A program made the position numbers and the translations under genes. DNA of 64,000 nt from Nitrososphaeria archaeon. Lineage in GTDB: Archaea > Thermoproteota > Nitrososphaeria > Conexivisphaerales > DTJL01. The notes beneath the pieces were generated by a model. The model made no database searches. It was not told the DNA's origin and worked only from the letters and a program-made list of their open reading frames with translations. Location: assembly GCA_029775965.1 (NCBI GenBank), contig JARVJU010000001.1, positions 1 to 64,000 of the forward strand. Reading direction: 5' to 3'. The stretch's first letter is position 1. The number at the start of each line of letters is the position of its first letter. Shown here piece by piece: positions 8,796 to 16,861 of this stretch.

Positions 8796-8862
8796 TGTCC
8801 CCGTGGCAAATCCCCTGGGATATAGCCATTTGAGCTGATGGCTATCGCAAGCCACAGGGACA
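8796..8862. other. Three-way-junction inverted-repeat structure (candidate ncRNA, oriT or origin element)
   Basis: An outer 12-bp stem pairs 8796-8807 with 8851-8862. It encloses two perfect hairpins: ATCCC/GGGAT (8810-8814 with 8817-8821, loop CT) and ATAGCCAT/ATGGCTAT (8822-8829 with 8838-8845, 8-nt loop). The single C-A mismatch of the outer stem becomes a G-U pair if the minus strand is transcribed, so a minus-strand RNA would be fully paired. No coding frame explains the region. A structured RNA, nicking site or replication element are all possible. Confidence 0.5.
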
Positions 8863-8911
8863 TAATAGCATAACACCACTACCTTAAAAAGAAAACGCTG
8901 CATACTGAGGT

Positions 8912-10600
8912 GTGAAGCTCATACCGTTCAGGCTGGCAAGATTTTACCACGACCTTTCCTATCTATTTTTATTCTCGATTATCATATTTGCCATCGCATC
9001 CCCCGTCTTTGCAACGCCAAAGGCTGCAGGTAGTGTAGCGCTCACGCTTGTTAATACTTCATACGGTTCAATGCGCTCATTACGTGGAGAAATACCTTTA
9101 ACATATTATGTTGAAGGTACAGTAATCATTTCAGGTGATTATGTGTATTACTCTTCAACACCATTCAACACATCAACCAGCCAGAACCTCAATGTAAGGG
9201 CTGGAAACTCCACAGGTAGTGCTGGTGGCACTCTTGTAATAAACGGTACAACATACTATACAGAGCCAGCCCCGATGAACCTTTCAGGCACAGTAACAGC
9301 ATACTATATGGGTAATGTGAACGGACATTCTCAGATGGAGAACATTACGGAGCCAATATCTTTTAACAACCCTTACTATACTGGCCAATCAGCTGGTTTC
9401 ACAACATATTTTGATTCATTACCCAGCTCACCAGAATATTTCCTCATATACGTACAAGCTGTATCTAACAATCAACTCCTTGCTGAAACATCAACAACAA
9501 TAGCACCAGCTGGGACAGTAAACCTCTTCACCACAATAGTTGCTTTACCAGTCTTCAACGACTCCATGCTTGGCGCGAATGTAATAGGCGTAAACTCTGG
9601 TCAACCATCTCTCCCACTGGGAGGTCTCTTCAACCTGATGCTTATCATTTCTCTTATAGTGCTCACCTTTTCAGTTCTATTCATCTTCTTTACCCCGCAG
9701 AGGGGAGAGAGATTATCATTCGGAAGTGCTCTTGCCAAAGTGGCAATAGGAATTATAATAATGCTGCTCTTTCCTCTCATTTATGACCACATAGCTGAGC
9801 TGATCAACCTGCTCAACCAGACAATCATTGCTTATCCAGCCCCTGCACCTGCCTACAATATAGTGCTCCAGAACATTTACAACTCTATCTTGCTTCCAAC
9901 AGGAGGAAACTTTCTATCTATTCTTGAGGCAGGGGTGCTGTTTATAGCAAACGCTGTTGTTGCAATAATAGTGTGGATTATGCTATACCTTGTAGGGACT
10001 GTCAGAATATTTCTTATAGCAGGCATGATCATCATGTTCCCTCTTTCAATAGCACTTCGAGATATTCCTTTTACACAGAAACTTGGAAGGATAATAGAGG
10101 ATACATTCTTCGGCTTGGTTTTGGCAACTGTTCTTTCAGCATCCATGCTCAGTGCAGCTGGTTACCTTCTTCTGAACTGGAATACAGGCACAAACATATT
10201 CATTCAAGCTGGTATACCTTCTGAATGGATGGCATCTGCTGCTATAATTGTAGCTATCCTTGCTCCTACAGTCCTTGCACCTCTGACTTCAACCGTTTAT
10301 CAGACAACTTCACAGGTAGCAATGGCAGCAGGGTCTGTTGCTCTGGCTGTAGCTTCTGGTTTTGGTGCTGGCAGCATAGGAGCTGCAGGACCGCTTGGAG
10401 GTGTTGCAGGAGGAGCTGGTGGTGTTGGTGGAACTGGCAATGTTGCAGCTGCAAACATTCCGAGAAGGTCTGTTGGTCGGTTCTTTGCCTATGGGGCTCT
10501 GGGAGCACTTGAAGCAGGGCTGGAATCCTTTGGAGAGGCTATACGTATGCGACACGGCCCGCTGCATGTGGCACGCAAGATAGGTAAGATAAGGGTGTAA
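8912..10600 (+). CDS. VirB6/TrbL-like polytopic membrane protein with secreted N-terminal domain
   Basis: This 562-residue protein starts with a signal-peptide-like segment (residues 1-35). An extracytoplasmic, Ser/Thr/Asn-rich beta domain (about 36-230) follows. Then come at least five or six membrane helices (about 238-470) and a Gly/Ala-rich region, ending in a basic tail. That layout fits the TrbL/VirB6 class, which forms the inner part of type IV secretion channels; the match is by architecture, not sequence. The start is GTG, with a TATA-like CTTAAAAAG about 27 nt upstream. It lies downstream of the VirB4-like gene, after an insert of small zinc-protein and hypothetical genes. Confidence 0.6.
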   Translation: MKLIPFRLARFYHDLSYLFLFSIIIFAIASPVFATPKAAGSVALTLVNTSYGSMRSLRGEIPLTYYVEGTVIISGDYVYYSSTPFNTSTSQNLNVRAGNSTGSAGGTLVINGTTYYTEPAPMNLSGTVTAYYMGNVNGHSQMENITEPISFNNPYYTGQSAGFTTYFDSLPSSPEYFLIYVQAVSNNQLLAETSTTIAPAGTVNLFTTIVALPVFNDSMLGANVIGVNSGQPSLPLGGLFNLMLIISLIVLTFSVLFIFFTPQRGERLSFGSALAKVAIGIIIMLLFPLIYDHIAELINLLNQTIIAYPAPAPAYNIVLQNIYNSILLPTGGNFLSILEAGVLFIANAVVAIIVWIMLYLVGTVRIFLIAGMIIMFPLSIALRDIPFTQKLGRIIEDTFFGLVLATVLSASMLSAAGYLLLNWNTGTNIFIQAGIPSEWMASAAIIVAILAPTVLAPLTSTVYQTTSQVAMAAGSVALAVASGFGAGSIGAAGPLGGVAGGAGGVGGTGNVAAANIPRRSVGRFFAYGALGALEAGLESFGEAIRMRHGPLHVARKIGKIRV

Positions 10601-10681
10601 AATACCGATAGCTTTAACCACACCAAACAGGTTGTTGCATTTTTTGCATTCCATGCTTGCATGAATAGCACAGGATTTTAC

Positions 10682-10966
10682 CTACCTGCAGAACAATTCG
10701 CAATACCTGAGAAAAGCATCTTTCTGCTCATGAGTCATCGAAAGTGTATATGAGGCTATAATATTCTTCATCCAATCTTCCTTCATCATGATGAGATATC
10801 TTCCATGCCCAAGCCTTTTTACAAGCCCTTCACCTTCAAGCACCTTTGCAGCATAGTAGAACTGCCTAGCAGAGTAGCCGAGCTTCTGGAAGTCATGATA
10901 GCTGCAATATCCCCTCTTCTCCCAGATCAGCTTCAGCAATGCAAGTACAGTACTAGCATTAGCCAT
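10682..10966 (-). CDS. Small winged-helix DNA-binding protein
   Basis: About 94 residues from the ATG at 10966, one base after the stop of the upstream ParB-like gene. A longer open frame reaching 11125 overlaps that gene and is not favoured. A helix-turn-helix (YHDFQKLGYSARQFYYAAKVL) is followed by a wing (LVKRLGHGRYLIM), the pattern of a winged helix. Last gene of a three-gene operon. It is probably a transcriptional regulator or segregation helper of the element. Confidence 0.65.
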   Translation of the reverse strand: MANASTVLALLKLIWEKRGYCSYHDFQKLGYSARQFYYAAKVLEGEGLVKRLGHGRYLIMMKEDWMKNIIASYTLSMTHEQKDAFLRYCELFCR

Positions 10967-10967
10967 G

Positions 10968-11942
10968 TCATCTAACAATAAAAAGCCTGTACCTGCGCCC
11001 GCAGTTCGGGCAGGAAAAGACCTGTCTTTCGTCAGAGCTGATAATAACTGGCAGGCTCTCTTCTTGCTCCTCTTGCTCTTTGTCTTCCTCTGCTGCCCTT
11101 TCTTCTTTTGCAAGCATTGCATCATACTTATCGCTCTGCATTTTACCTTCTTCTTTTATATTCTGCACAGCATCCATAGCAGGTTTCTCCTCGCTTCTAT
11201 CTGATCCAGTTCTTCTCTGTTCTTCCTTTGAAGCCAATGTTGCATTGCTGTATTCAAGCAACACATCAGCTCTCCTTATCCCATTCTTCTGCAGATACTC
11301 TGAAACTTCCTTTGGAAAATCGTTCATGTTATGGGAGAGGACGAATGTGGAGAAGTTTGGAGCATGTATAGCATTTTCTGTAAGGTGATTAACGATTGCT
11401 ACATAAGCTCCAACAACCATCAACCACCTGTCAGATAGGGTTGACAATCCCTTTAACTGACCTAGTGTTAGAGATGAGCAAGCAATCCTTTCCATCTCAA
11501 GCCAATCACGCTTTACCTCCTCAGGCACAGCAGCATCTATATTCATCAGCTCTCTAACAGTCTGCCTACCAAATACTCTGTTTGCTGTTTCCTGAGGTAT
11601 AATCTTCACTGCATGCAATTTGTCCAGCATGCTCAGTGACTTCCTTTCTTCGTTTTCGCTTAATATCTGGTTCCATATCTCAGCATCACTTGCCTTCTGC
11701 ACTATTGTGACATAATACTTATCTGGCCTGCCATAAAGCTCATATGATTTCTGAACAGCAAGCAAACGCCTTATCCCCATATACACCATAACAATGCCTT
11801 TGTCATCCATGTATCCCACACCAGGCTGGAGCTGCCCGTACTTGTTGATGCTCTCCACAAGAGAGTCTATCTTGTAATCTACTCTAAGCATGAAACGTTC
11901 ATCAGCCCTGCATCTTTCAATTGCGATGTATTCTGCCATCAT
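10968..11942 (-). CDS. ParB-like nuclease-fold protein with C-terminal zinc-ribbon-like motif
   Basis: This 324-residue protein has a ParB/Srx-type domain at residues 25-70: SINKYGQLQPG, then a beta hairpin and MGIRRLLAVQK, matching the ParB box where GERR is usual. A helical middle (about 110-230), a long charged coil (about 235-300) and a terminal CPNC motif follow. ParB proteins bind centromere-like sites to segregate plasmids, and archaeal plasmids carry such genes. No ParA ATPase is seen here. The start overlaps the previous gene's stop by ATGA, which indicates translational coupling. Confidence 0.65.
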   Translation of the reverse strand: MMAEYIAIERCRADERFMLRVDYKIDSLVESINKYGQLQPGVGYMDDKGIVMVYMGIRRLLAVQKSYELYGRPDKYYVTIVQKASDAEIWNQILSENEERKSLSMLDKLHAVKIIPQETANRVFGRQTVRELMNIDAAVPEEVKRDWLEMERIACSSLTLGQLKGLSTLSDRWLMVVGAYVAIVNHLTENAIHAPNFSTFVLSHNMNDFPKEVSEYLQKNGIRRADVLLEYSNATLASKEEQRRTGSDRSEEKPAMDAVQNIKEEGKMQSDKYDAMLAKEERAAEEDKEQEEQEESLPVIISSDERQVFSCPNCGRRYRLFIVR

Positions 11943-12622
11943 AACACCTCCTTTATCGGAATCTGTATGCCAGTATCCTTCAATGCAAGCTTCAGAGCCT
12001 TTAGAGCAATTGTCCTCGGGGCAGAACCCACCATCTTCTTTGCTTCCTGCTCTGCATAGCTATGATAAAGCATATTGACTCTGTTGTAGATACCATTGCC
12101 GAAGGAACGCAGCCTCACATCTACAGAGGGGAATTTTGATAAGGGGTATACTTCAGCTGCTGAACGACGATGAAATACAGGGAAAAGTGATCTATTATGA
12201 TTTGCAATGCGAAAGAGTGTATATTCATCCACATCCTTCAGCTTCCCTTCTGCATCTATCGCATGCCCGGCAGCTATAATGGCAGAAGAGGCATAGCTGC
12301 CTTCCACATAAGCTGCTACCAGTGCCTTCAATAGAGGGCTTCCCTTGTTTATTCTCTTTGCTATCTGCATCACTCTGCCCACCCATGAATTGCCTGCATG
12401 GAGCTGCACAGCCAGCCTTTCAACTTCATTATGAATCACTGCATCAGGGTTTGAATGAAGCTTGTCGAATATCTTCTTCTGTATTGGCCCTATCGGATGA
12501 CCAAGAATCCTTGCATAATCATCAGGCGATGCTTCAGCATCAACACCTCTTCCATCGGAATCTGTAATGCTCATGAAAGTTTCATAGCCTGAAGTGCTTA
12601 AAACGCCCAATGTGCGGGTCAT
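11939..12622 (-). CDS. Hypothetical first gene of the ParB-like operon
   Basis: About 227 residues from the ATG at 12622 (MTRTLGVL). A longer frame reaches 12667, but those codons would run through the operator repeats and the TATA box. The TATA box (TTTATATAA on the minus strand, near 12650) is about 25 nt before the 12622 ATG, typical of a leaderless archaeal gene. The protein is mostly helical and no family was recognised. It is coupled to the ParB-like gene by an ATGA overlap, so a role in element maintenance is inferred. Confidence 0.55.
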   Translation of the reverse strand: MTRTLGVLSTSGYETFMSITDSDGRGVDAEASPDDYARILGHPIGPIQKKIFDKLHSNPDAVIHNEVERLAVQLHAGNSWVGRVMQIAKRINKGSPLLKALVAAYVEGSYASSAIIAAGHAIDAEGKLKDVDEYTLFRIANHNRSLFPVFHRRSAAEVYPLSKFPSVDVRLRSFGNGIYNRVNMLYHSYAEQEAKKMVGSAPRTIALKALKLALKDTGIQIPIKEVL

Positions 12623-12627
12623 ATCAT

Positions 12628-12680
12628 ACATATCATATGCTATATTATATAAAGAGATATGATACATATCATAATACTTA
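12628..12680. promoter_or_regulatory. Divergent promoter with operator-like ATATC/GATAT repeats around a shared TATA box
   Basis: An A/T block (TATATTATATAAAG, about 12641-12654) gives a TATA box on both strands. It is flanked by two copies of a 17-bp motif: one containing the direct repeat TATCATACA-TATCATATG (about 12631-12649), the other an inverted repeat ATGATA-CA-TATCAT (about 12659-12672). The minus operon starts 25 nt downstream on one side, the plus gene about 35 nt on the other. Flanked TATA boxes are the standard archaeal repressor layout. The regulator is probably one of the adjacent gene products. Confidence 0.6.
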
Positions 12681-12683
12681 TTA

Positions 12684-13103
12684 ATGCATAACAGCTATAT
12701 TCCTGCCATGTCAGAGAAGAAATGGAAGACAGTTCTGCTGCGCAGCGAGTATGTAGATGGCCTTAAGGCACTCTACGAGAGGAAGAAGCATCCTCTGCTT
12801 GACCAAGGGATAAATTCATTCACAGGCTTTGTCAACGACCTGGTATGGCATGTTATCGAAGCGGACAGGGTACTTTCCAGAAAGGCTCCCTTCCTTTCAG
12901 AAGTTGGCATGACAGAAGATGGTGTCACAATCAGAGATGCAAGGCTGAATCGGATAGTGGATGTGAAGGTCAGGAATGGTGAGCTTGTATGTGAGCTAGA
13001 TAACTCAAACAGCTGTTTGCATGTGGGGTTCGCCTACGCCATACCTGAGGTATACAGGGTTATGAACATGCTCGGCAAGAAGGCATTAATCAAAGAAAAC
13101 TGA
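12684..13103 (+). CDS. Hypothetical protein, possible ribbon-helix-helix-type DNA binder
   Basis: This is a 139-residue protein from the ATG at 12684; an internal ATG at 12708 would remove eight residues. The N-terminus reads WKTVLLRSEYVDGLKAL then a GINSFTGFVNDLV segment, a strand-helix-helix pattern seen in small archaeal regulators. The C-terminal half is beta-rich. It is transcribed divergently from the ParB-like operon across operator-like repeats, so autoregulation is plausible. The family assignment is weak. Confidence 0.5.
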   Translation: MHNSYIPAMSEKKWKTVLLRSEYVDGLKALYERKKHPLLDQGINSFTGFVNDLVWHVIEADRVLSRKAPFLSEVGMTEDGVTIRDARLNRIVDVKVRNGELVCELDNSNSCLHVGFAYAIPEVYRVMNMLGKKALIKEN

Positions 13104-13123
13104 CATAGTTAGTACTCTACTCT

Positions 13124-13160
13124 GTCAACTACTCACGACTGAAGTTCATGGGCTTGCCCC
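13124..13160 (-). ncRNA. IS200/IS605 right-end hairpin (omega-RNA 3' region) of the TnpB remnant
   Basis: Downstream of the minus-strand tnpB remnant lies GTCAACTA followed by an imperfect hairpin (CTCACGAC, loop TGAA, GTTCATGGG) and CTTGCC. Read on the minus strand it ends with GAGTAGTTGAC. Elements of the IS200/IS605 family carry such an end downstream of tnpB, and that region is transcribed as the guide RNA of TnpB. The stem has decayed. The same layout recurs at 26761 and 29305. Confidence 0.55.
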
Positions 13161-13221
13161 TTCCCAGGACTGGTTTATGCACAGCCTCCAGTCCAGGTGC
13201 ATAGGAGCCATTATGCATAAG

Positions 13222-14148
13222 CTAGTTGACAGGGACTCTTCTGGTGTTAATCTGGAACCATTTCTGGTTAGGAATTCTGTTCCGCAACACCAGAGTCTTG
13301 ATAGCTACAGCCAGGCTTGCCTTTCTATCTGCATTTACAACTTATTCTTTGCATCTGAACAGGGAATAGATGCTTCCATCATGTCCATTCCCAACAGCAC
13401 CATAGCAGGAACACCATTTGCTTTTATGGTAAGCATCAACTCTGTTCAGTGTAATCCCATGGTCAAAGCATCTCGCTTCAAGTATTCTTCTGAAGAGAGT
13501 AAATGGTATAGTCATAACCTTCCTGTTGAAGATTCTGCCCTTTGACTTGAACCTCTTTAACTTCTCTATGGAGATGTCAGCACCATATCTTTTAGCTAGA
13601 AGAATTATATCTCTAACCATCTGCCCTATGCCTGTCTTCACATAATTCCTCTGCTTGTGCCTCATCCTCTTCAATCGCTTCAGGTTGTTAAAGTGCTGTA
13701 AGATAGCTCTTCGCTCTTCAAAATGCCTCTTCTTAATCCATATTTGTTGACCTAGATATCCCTGTTTGAGGATCTTCCCCTCTGGTGTCAAGATGGTATA
13801 GGCGAAGTTCTTGGCGTTGATATCTATACCTAGGACATTCATTCTCGATGCCAGTGGTTCGTCTTTCTTCGAGAGATAAGCAACTATATCCAGAGAAGGA
13901 GTTAAACCAAACGTCTTGCATGTCCATCCGTTTCCAAGCAAATCATTGAACCTGTCGAAGTTTTGGTTCTTTCGTATTGGTATGGCAATCCTATGCCTAG
14001 CTAAGGTAGAGCCCCAGTTCGACAAAGAAGAACCCCTGTAGATTGTTTTTTGAATCAGCAACCATGCCCAATCTGGTTGAGCCTATCAAACCATTCGTCT
14101 ATGTCCTTGCATTCTGTGGCAAGAGAAAACGCTTCTTTTAGCGAGGTT
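13222..14148 (-). pseudogene. tnpB: Broken tnpB (IS200/IS605 OrfB) transposon nuclease
   Basis: The main frame (14061-13345) has RuvC motif I GIDIN, motif II IEKLKRF and the first zinc-finger pair CSCYG. A TAA at 13342-13344 replaces the second CxxC. In-frame coding then resumes (VVNADRKASLAVAIK, containing the last RuvC Asp) to a TAG at 13222-13224. An N-terminal fragment in another frame (SLKEAFSLATECKDIDEWFDRL) lies at about 14065-14148. TnpB is an RNA-guided DNA nuclease; this copy lacks an intact zinc finger and N-terminus. It abuts an ABC permease fragment at about 14148. Confidence 0.85.
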
Positions 14149-14545
14149 TGCTGCCGGCACAAACGTAAATTTGATAAGGCATACAAGCGTAATCATCGGC
14201 AACGCTCTTGCCGGGTTGGGGGGAGCATCGCTGGTTATAGGATATCTTGGCAATTATGCGACAGGGGATTCCTTTGTATCTGGCAGGGGCTGGATTGCAA
14301 TCGTGGTGGTTGTGCTTGCCGGCTGGAGCCCATTTATAGCTATACTGGGCAGCTGGGTGTTTGGCCTTGGGTACGCCATAGCTTCGGTATTTATAGGTAC
14401 TGGAGCTGTGACGGCACTGCTCGGCCCTGGCAGCGGGTATTTTATGCTTGCGGTGCCGTACATTTTTGCTATAATCGCAATATTATTATACCGCAAAAGG
14501 ACAAAACCGCCATCGTCTCTTACGATTCCTTATAAGCGTAAATGA
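14149..14545 (+). pseudogene. C-terminal fragment of a sugar/nucleoside ABC transporter permease
   Basis: About 130 codons encode the last third of a BmpC/RbsC-type permease: an AAGTNVNLIR start, NALAGLGGASL, GRGWIAIVVVVLAGWSP, and a hydrophobic end at a stop at 14543-14545. Full-length proteins are about 300 residues, so the N-terminal two thirds are missing. It starts exactly where the tnpB remnant ends. Earlier codons are absent rather than frameshifted. Non-functional unless it has acquired a new role. Confidence 0.65.
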
Positions 14546-14599
14546 ATGTTTAAATTCTAAATTTTTAGAATTATATTCATGCTTTAAATAAAAGGTGAT

Positions 14600-15597
14600 G
14601 CAACAATCTACAGTGACGTCATTGGAGCTATAATTTTGCTCATTGTAATATTTTCAGCGGCAATGGTCCTGTTGCTTGCGGTTGGAAATTTGTTCACAGC
14701 GGTGCAGGACTACCATGACGCCCAAATACTTTCAAGCATGAAGAACAAGTAGAACGTTACGCTAATTTATTCCAAGTCATTGCCCCCTCGTGGTCGCCGG
14801 GTGTGGTGGTAACCAACTATGGCGTCGCTATCAACATTACCTCTTTGATTCAGATCAGCCTAAATGGCGTATCATATACCCCTGAAAGTATCTACCTTCC
14901 AAGCGGCGCGAGCGTACCAATTCTTGAACCCTCTCAGGCAGCTGGCATTACTACTCCATATGGTGGCGTATTCTTTGATAACTACACTACCACGGCGCCC
15001 GGCCTTGTTCCTGTGTCATTTTTTGGAGAGGGGGTTGCGACCAAGCCGCTCTCAGGGCTGTACTATGTCCCCGCTGGGTATTCCCTCTGGTCACCTCAAG
15101 CGGGCCGGCTACATGGATTGTGAACGGCGCTGAGGTTGCAACCGCAGTGTCTTCTTTCACTACAGTTGCGAATAACCCAACCACAATTACAGCCATTGAG
15201 GACTTCTATGTGAGCGTGAGCGCCAACCCTTCAGCTGGCGGTTCTGTATCTCCAAACTCGGGCTGGTATCCAGCTGGCTCTGTGGCTACAGCAAGCGAGA
15301 CGCCAGCCACAGGCTACCACTTCGTGGATTGGACAAATGGAAACACTGGTTCAACATATTCATTCACAATGAATGGCCCCAATTCGATTGGTGCGAACTT
15401 TGGGATTAACACATACACAGTTACATTCCAATCTTCACCAGCCGAAGGCGCCCCAGTTACTATGAATGGAAATAGCGAAACAACACCATATTCAGTTGTC
15501 GTGGACTATGGCGCTACAGTTTCGTATTCATATGGCAGCTCGTTTAGCGGTGGCTCTGGCGTGCGTTATGTTGACCCGTCAACGTCAAGTGGGTCAT
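14600..15597 (+). pseudogene. Frameshifted secreted surface protein with InlB/Flg_new-like repeats
   Basis: Coding passes through three frames. About 14600-14752 encodes a hydrophobic helix like an archaeal pilin/secretion N-terminus (VIGAIILLIVIFSAAMV). About 14742-15110 encodes a beta-rich Ser/Thr/Asn domain. From about 15105 onward there are GGSVSPNSGWYPAGS, then GYHFVDWTNG repeats, typical of bacterial and archaeal surface repeats. Similarity stops at about 15596, where the next unit begins on the other strand. At least two frameshifts plus a truncation show that the gene is dead. Confidence 0.6.
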
Positions 15598-16070
15598 TCA
15601 CCGTCATTCAGCACTGCTTTGAACCGCCGTATTGTGGCTTTTATATACTCGCCTTTGATCTCATTGTACGCTTTCATATTCATATCGGAGTCCAGCCGAA
15701 TGCCATAATGATACCACTTGCTATTGCCTGGGAGCTGATAATTTATCAAGACTTCGAAGACCCTGTGGTGTTTGCCATCCATGCTATTGAATTCCTCCAT
15801 TTTCAAAATCTTGCACTTCGCATTCAAGTTAAAGATTTTTGGGTTTGTGTCAAAATAGCTAGGTATTATCCGGCTAATTTCTTCTGTGCTGAACTCTGTG
15901 GCTGTGAGTTCCTCTCTTCCGTTGGTTATTTCAGCAATTAATCGAAGCTCAATATGCTCCCACCGTTTGTATTGCTTCGTCCATTGTCCTTGTACCATTC
16001 TGTACTTCTGTCCACAGCTGAATGGCTCGGTTGAGTCTATCCCTGAACCAGTCTCTGTGTCTCGCTTCAA
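15594..16070 (-). CDS. Hypothetical protein within the pseudogene block
   Basis: This is a frame of 158 codons. A start at the internal ATG near 15998 (MVQGQWTKQYKRWEH) is likely, because the first codons overlap decayed integrase sequence. The remaining about 134 residues look like a real soluble alpha/beta protein (a WYHYGIRLDSDMNMKAY segment, for example), but no family is recognised. Its stop lies exactly at the truncation point of the surface-protein pseudogene, so it may itself be a cut-down gene. Confidence 0.4.
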   Translation of the reverse strand: MKRDTETGSGIDSTEPFSCGQKYRMVQGQWTKQYKRWEHIELRLIAEITNGREELTATEFSTEEISRIIPSYFDTNPKIFNLNAKCKILKMEEFNSMDGKHHRVFEVLINYQLPGNSKWYHYGIRLDSDMNMKAYNEIKGEYIKATIRRFKAVLNDGE

Positions 16071-16071
16071 G

Positions 16072-16720
16072 CTTTATGTGTCAATGGGTCAGTGATGCTG
16101 GGATGCTCCTCTAACCATCCTCGTAGCGCTGAAGCTGATGAAATCAATCTGAAAATCCTTTCTCCAGTCTTTCCCTTACCCTTATACTTGCTCCTCTCTC
16201 ATCAAACGCTACATCCCCTACATGCATGTTAAGAAGCTCAGAAGCACGCAGACCAGCCTCAAAACCGACTGCAAGCATTGCCTTGTTTCTCGTTGAGCTT
16301 GTTGTTGCCATCATCGTTTCAACTTCACTAGGTGTCAGGAACTCGGCTCCCCCCTCTGGTTTGCCTTGCTTGTCTCCTTCAACCATTTTACTCCATCAGG
16401 AATGGTGTATCTGTATCTACATACTTAACGAATTTGACTAAACGCTTGATTGCTGCAACGAAGTCAAGGAATCTCTTCGCAGTAGTCCCGCTTTCTCAGT
16501 TCGTTCACAAGCCTCTCTATTTCTGCCCTGTCAGGATTGGGCAGCTAGGATATCGTGGCACATGTCTTCAGATGGAATATGTACTTGGCCCTGCGCCTGT
16601 CGCTTACACCCCTTGCCTCCAGATGCGCTGCAAACCTCTCTATGTTAACCCTGTCATCCTATGCTATGTCAGCTTTTTTGAGCAGGTTAGGTTATAGGCC
16701 CGCTCCAGGCTGCGAGCATA
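16072..16720 (-). pseudogene. Frameshifted tyrosine integrase
   Basis: Three frames together spell an archaeal tyrosine recombinase. An N-terminal core-binding part lies at about 16400-16640 (PNPDRAEIERLVNELRKRDY then DFVAAIKR-like and KYVDTDT), with stops. The catalytic-domain start is at 16386-16144 (FLTPSEVETMM, then GFEAGLRASELL with the first catalytic Arg). A third piece in another frame follows (ISSASALRGWLEEHPSITDPLTH, about 16080-16140). The HxxR and Tyr motifs are lost. It sits at the 3' end of the tRNA-Gly gene, the usual place for integrases of elements that insert into tRNA genes, so it marks an attachment site. Confidence 0.75.
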
Positions 16721-16786
16721 AGTATAGCTCATGCTGTTGCATGCCTCCTCAGCTAAAAGGAGCTTATTTTGACTTGCAGTAGAAAG

Positions 16787-16861
16787 TGCGAGGTGCGGGA
16801 TTTGGACCCGCGTCGCCGCCTTGGGAGGGCGACGTCCTAGACCAGGCTAGACGAACCTCGC
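16787..16861 (-). tRNA. tRNA-Gly (CCC anticodon)
   Basis: The minus strand folds as a full tRNA. The acceptor stem GCGAGGT/ACCTCGC is perfect with discriminator A. The D-arm is GTCT...GGAC, the anticodon arm TCGCC-CTCCCAA-GGCGG with anticodon CCC, and the T-arm GCGGG-TCCAAAT-CCCGC. No intron is seen. The 3' end (16787) faces the broken integrase, and the accessory region ends here. The tRNA is therefore intact and likely the insertion target. Confidence 0.93.

Noticed and set aside
10967-11125. Longer start for the winged-helix gene
   Set aside because: It would overlap the ParB-like gene by about 160 bp with low-complexity basic sequence; the ATG at 10966 follows the upstream stop directly.
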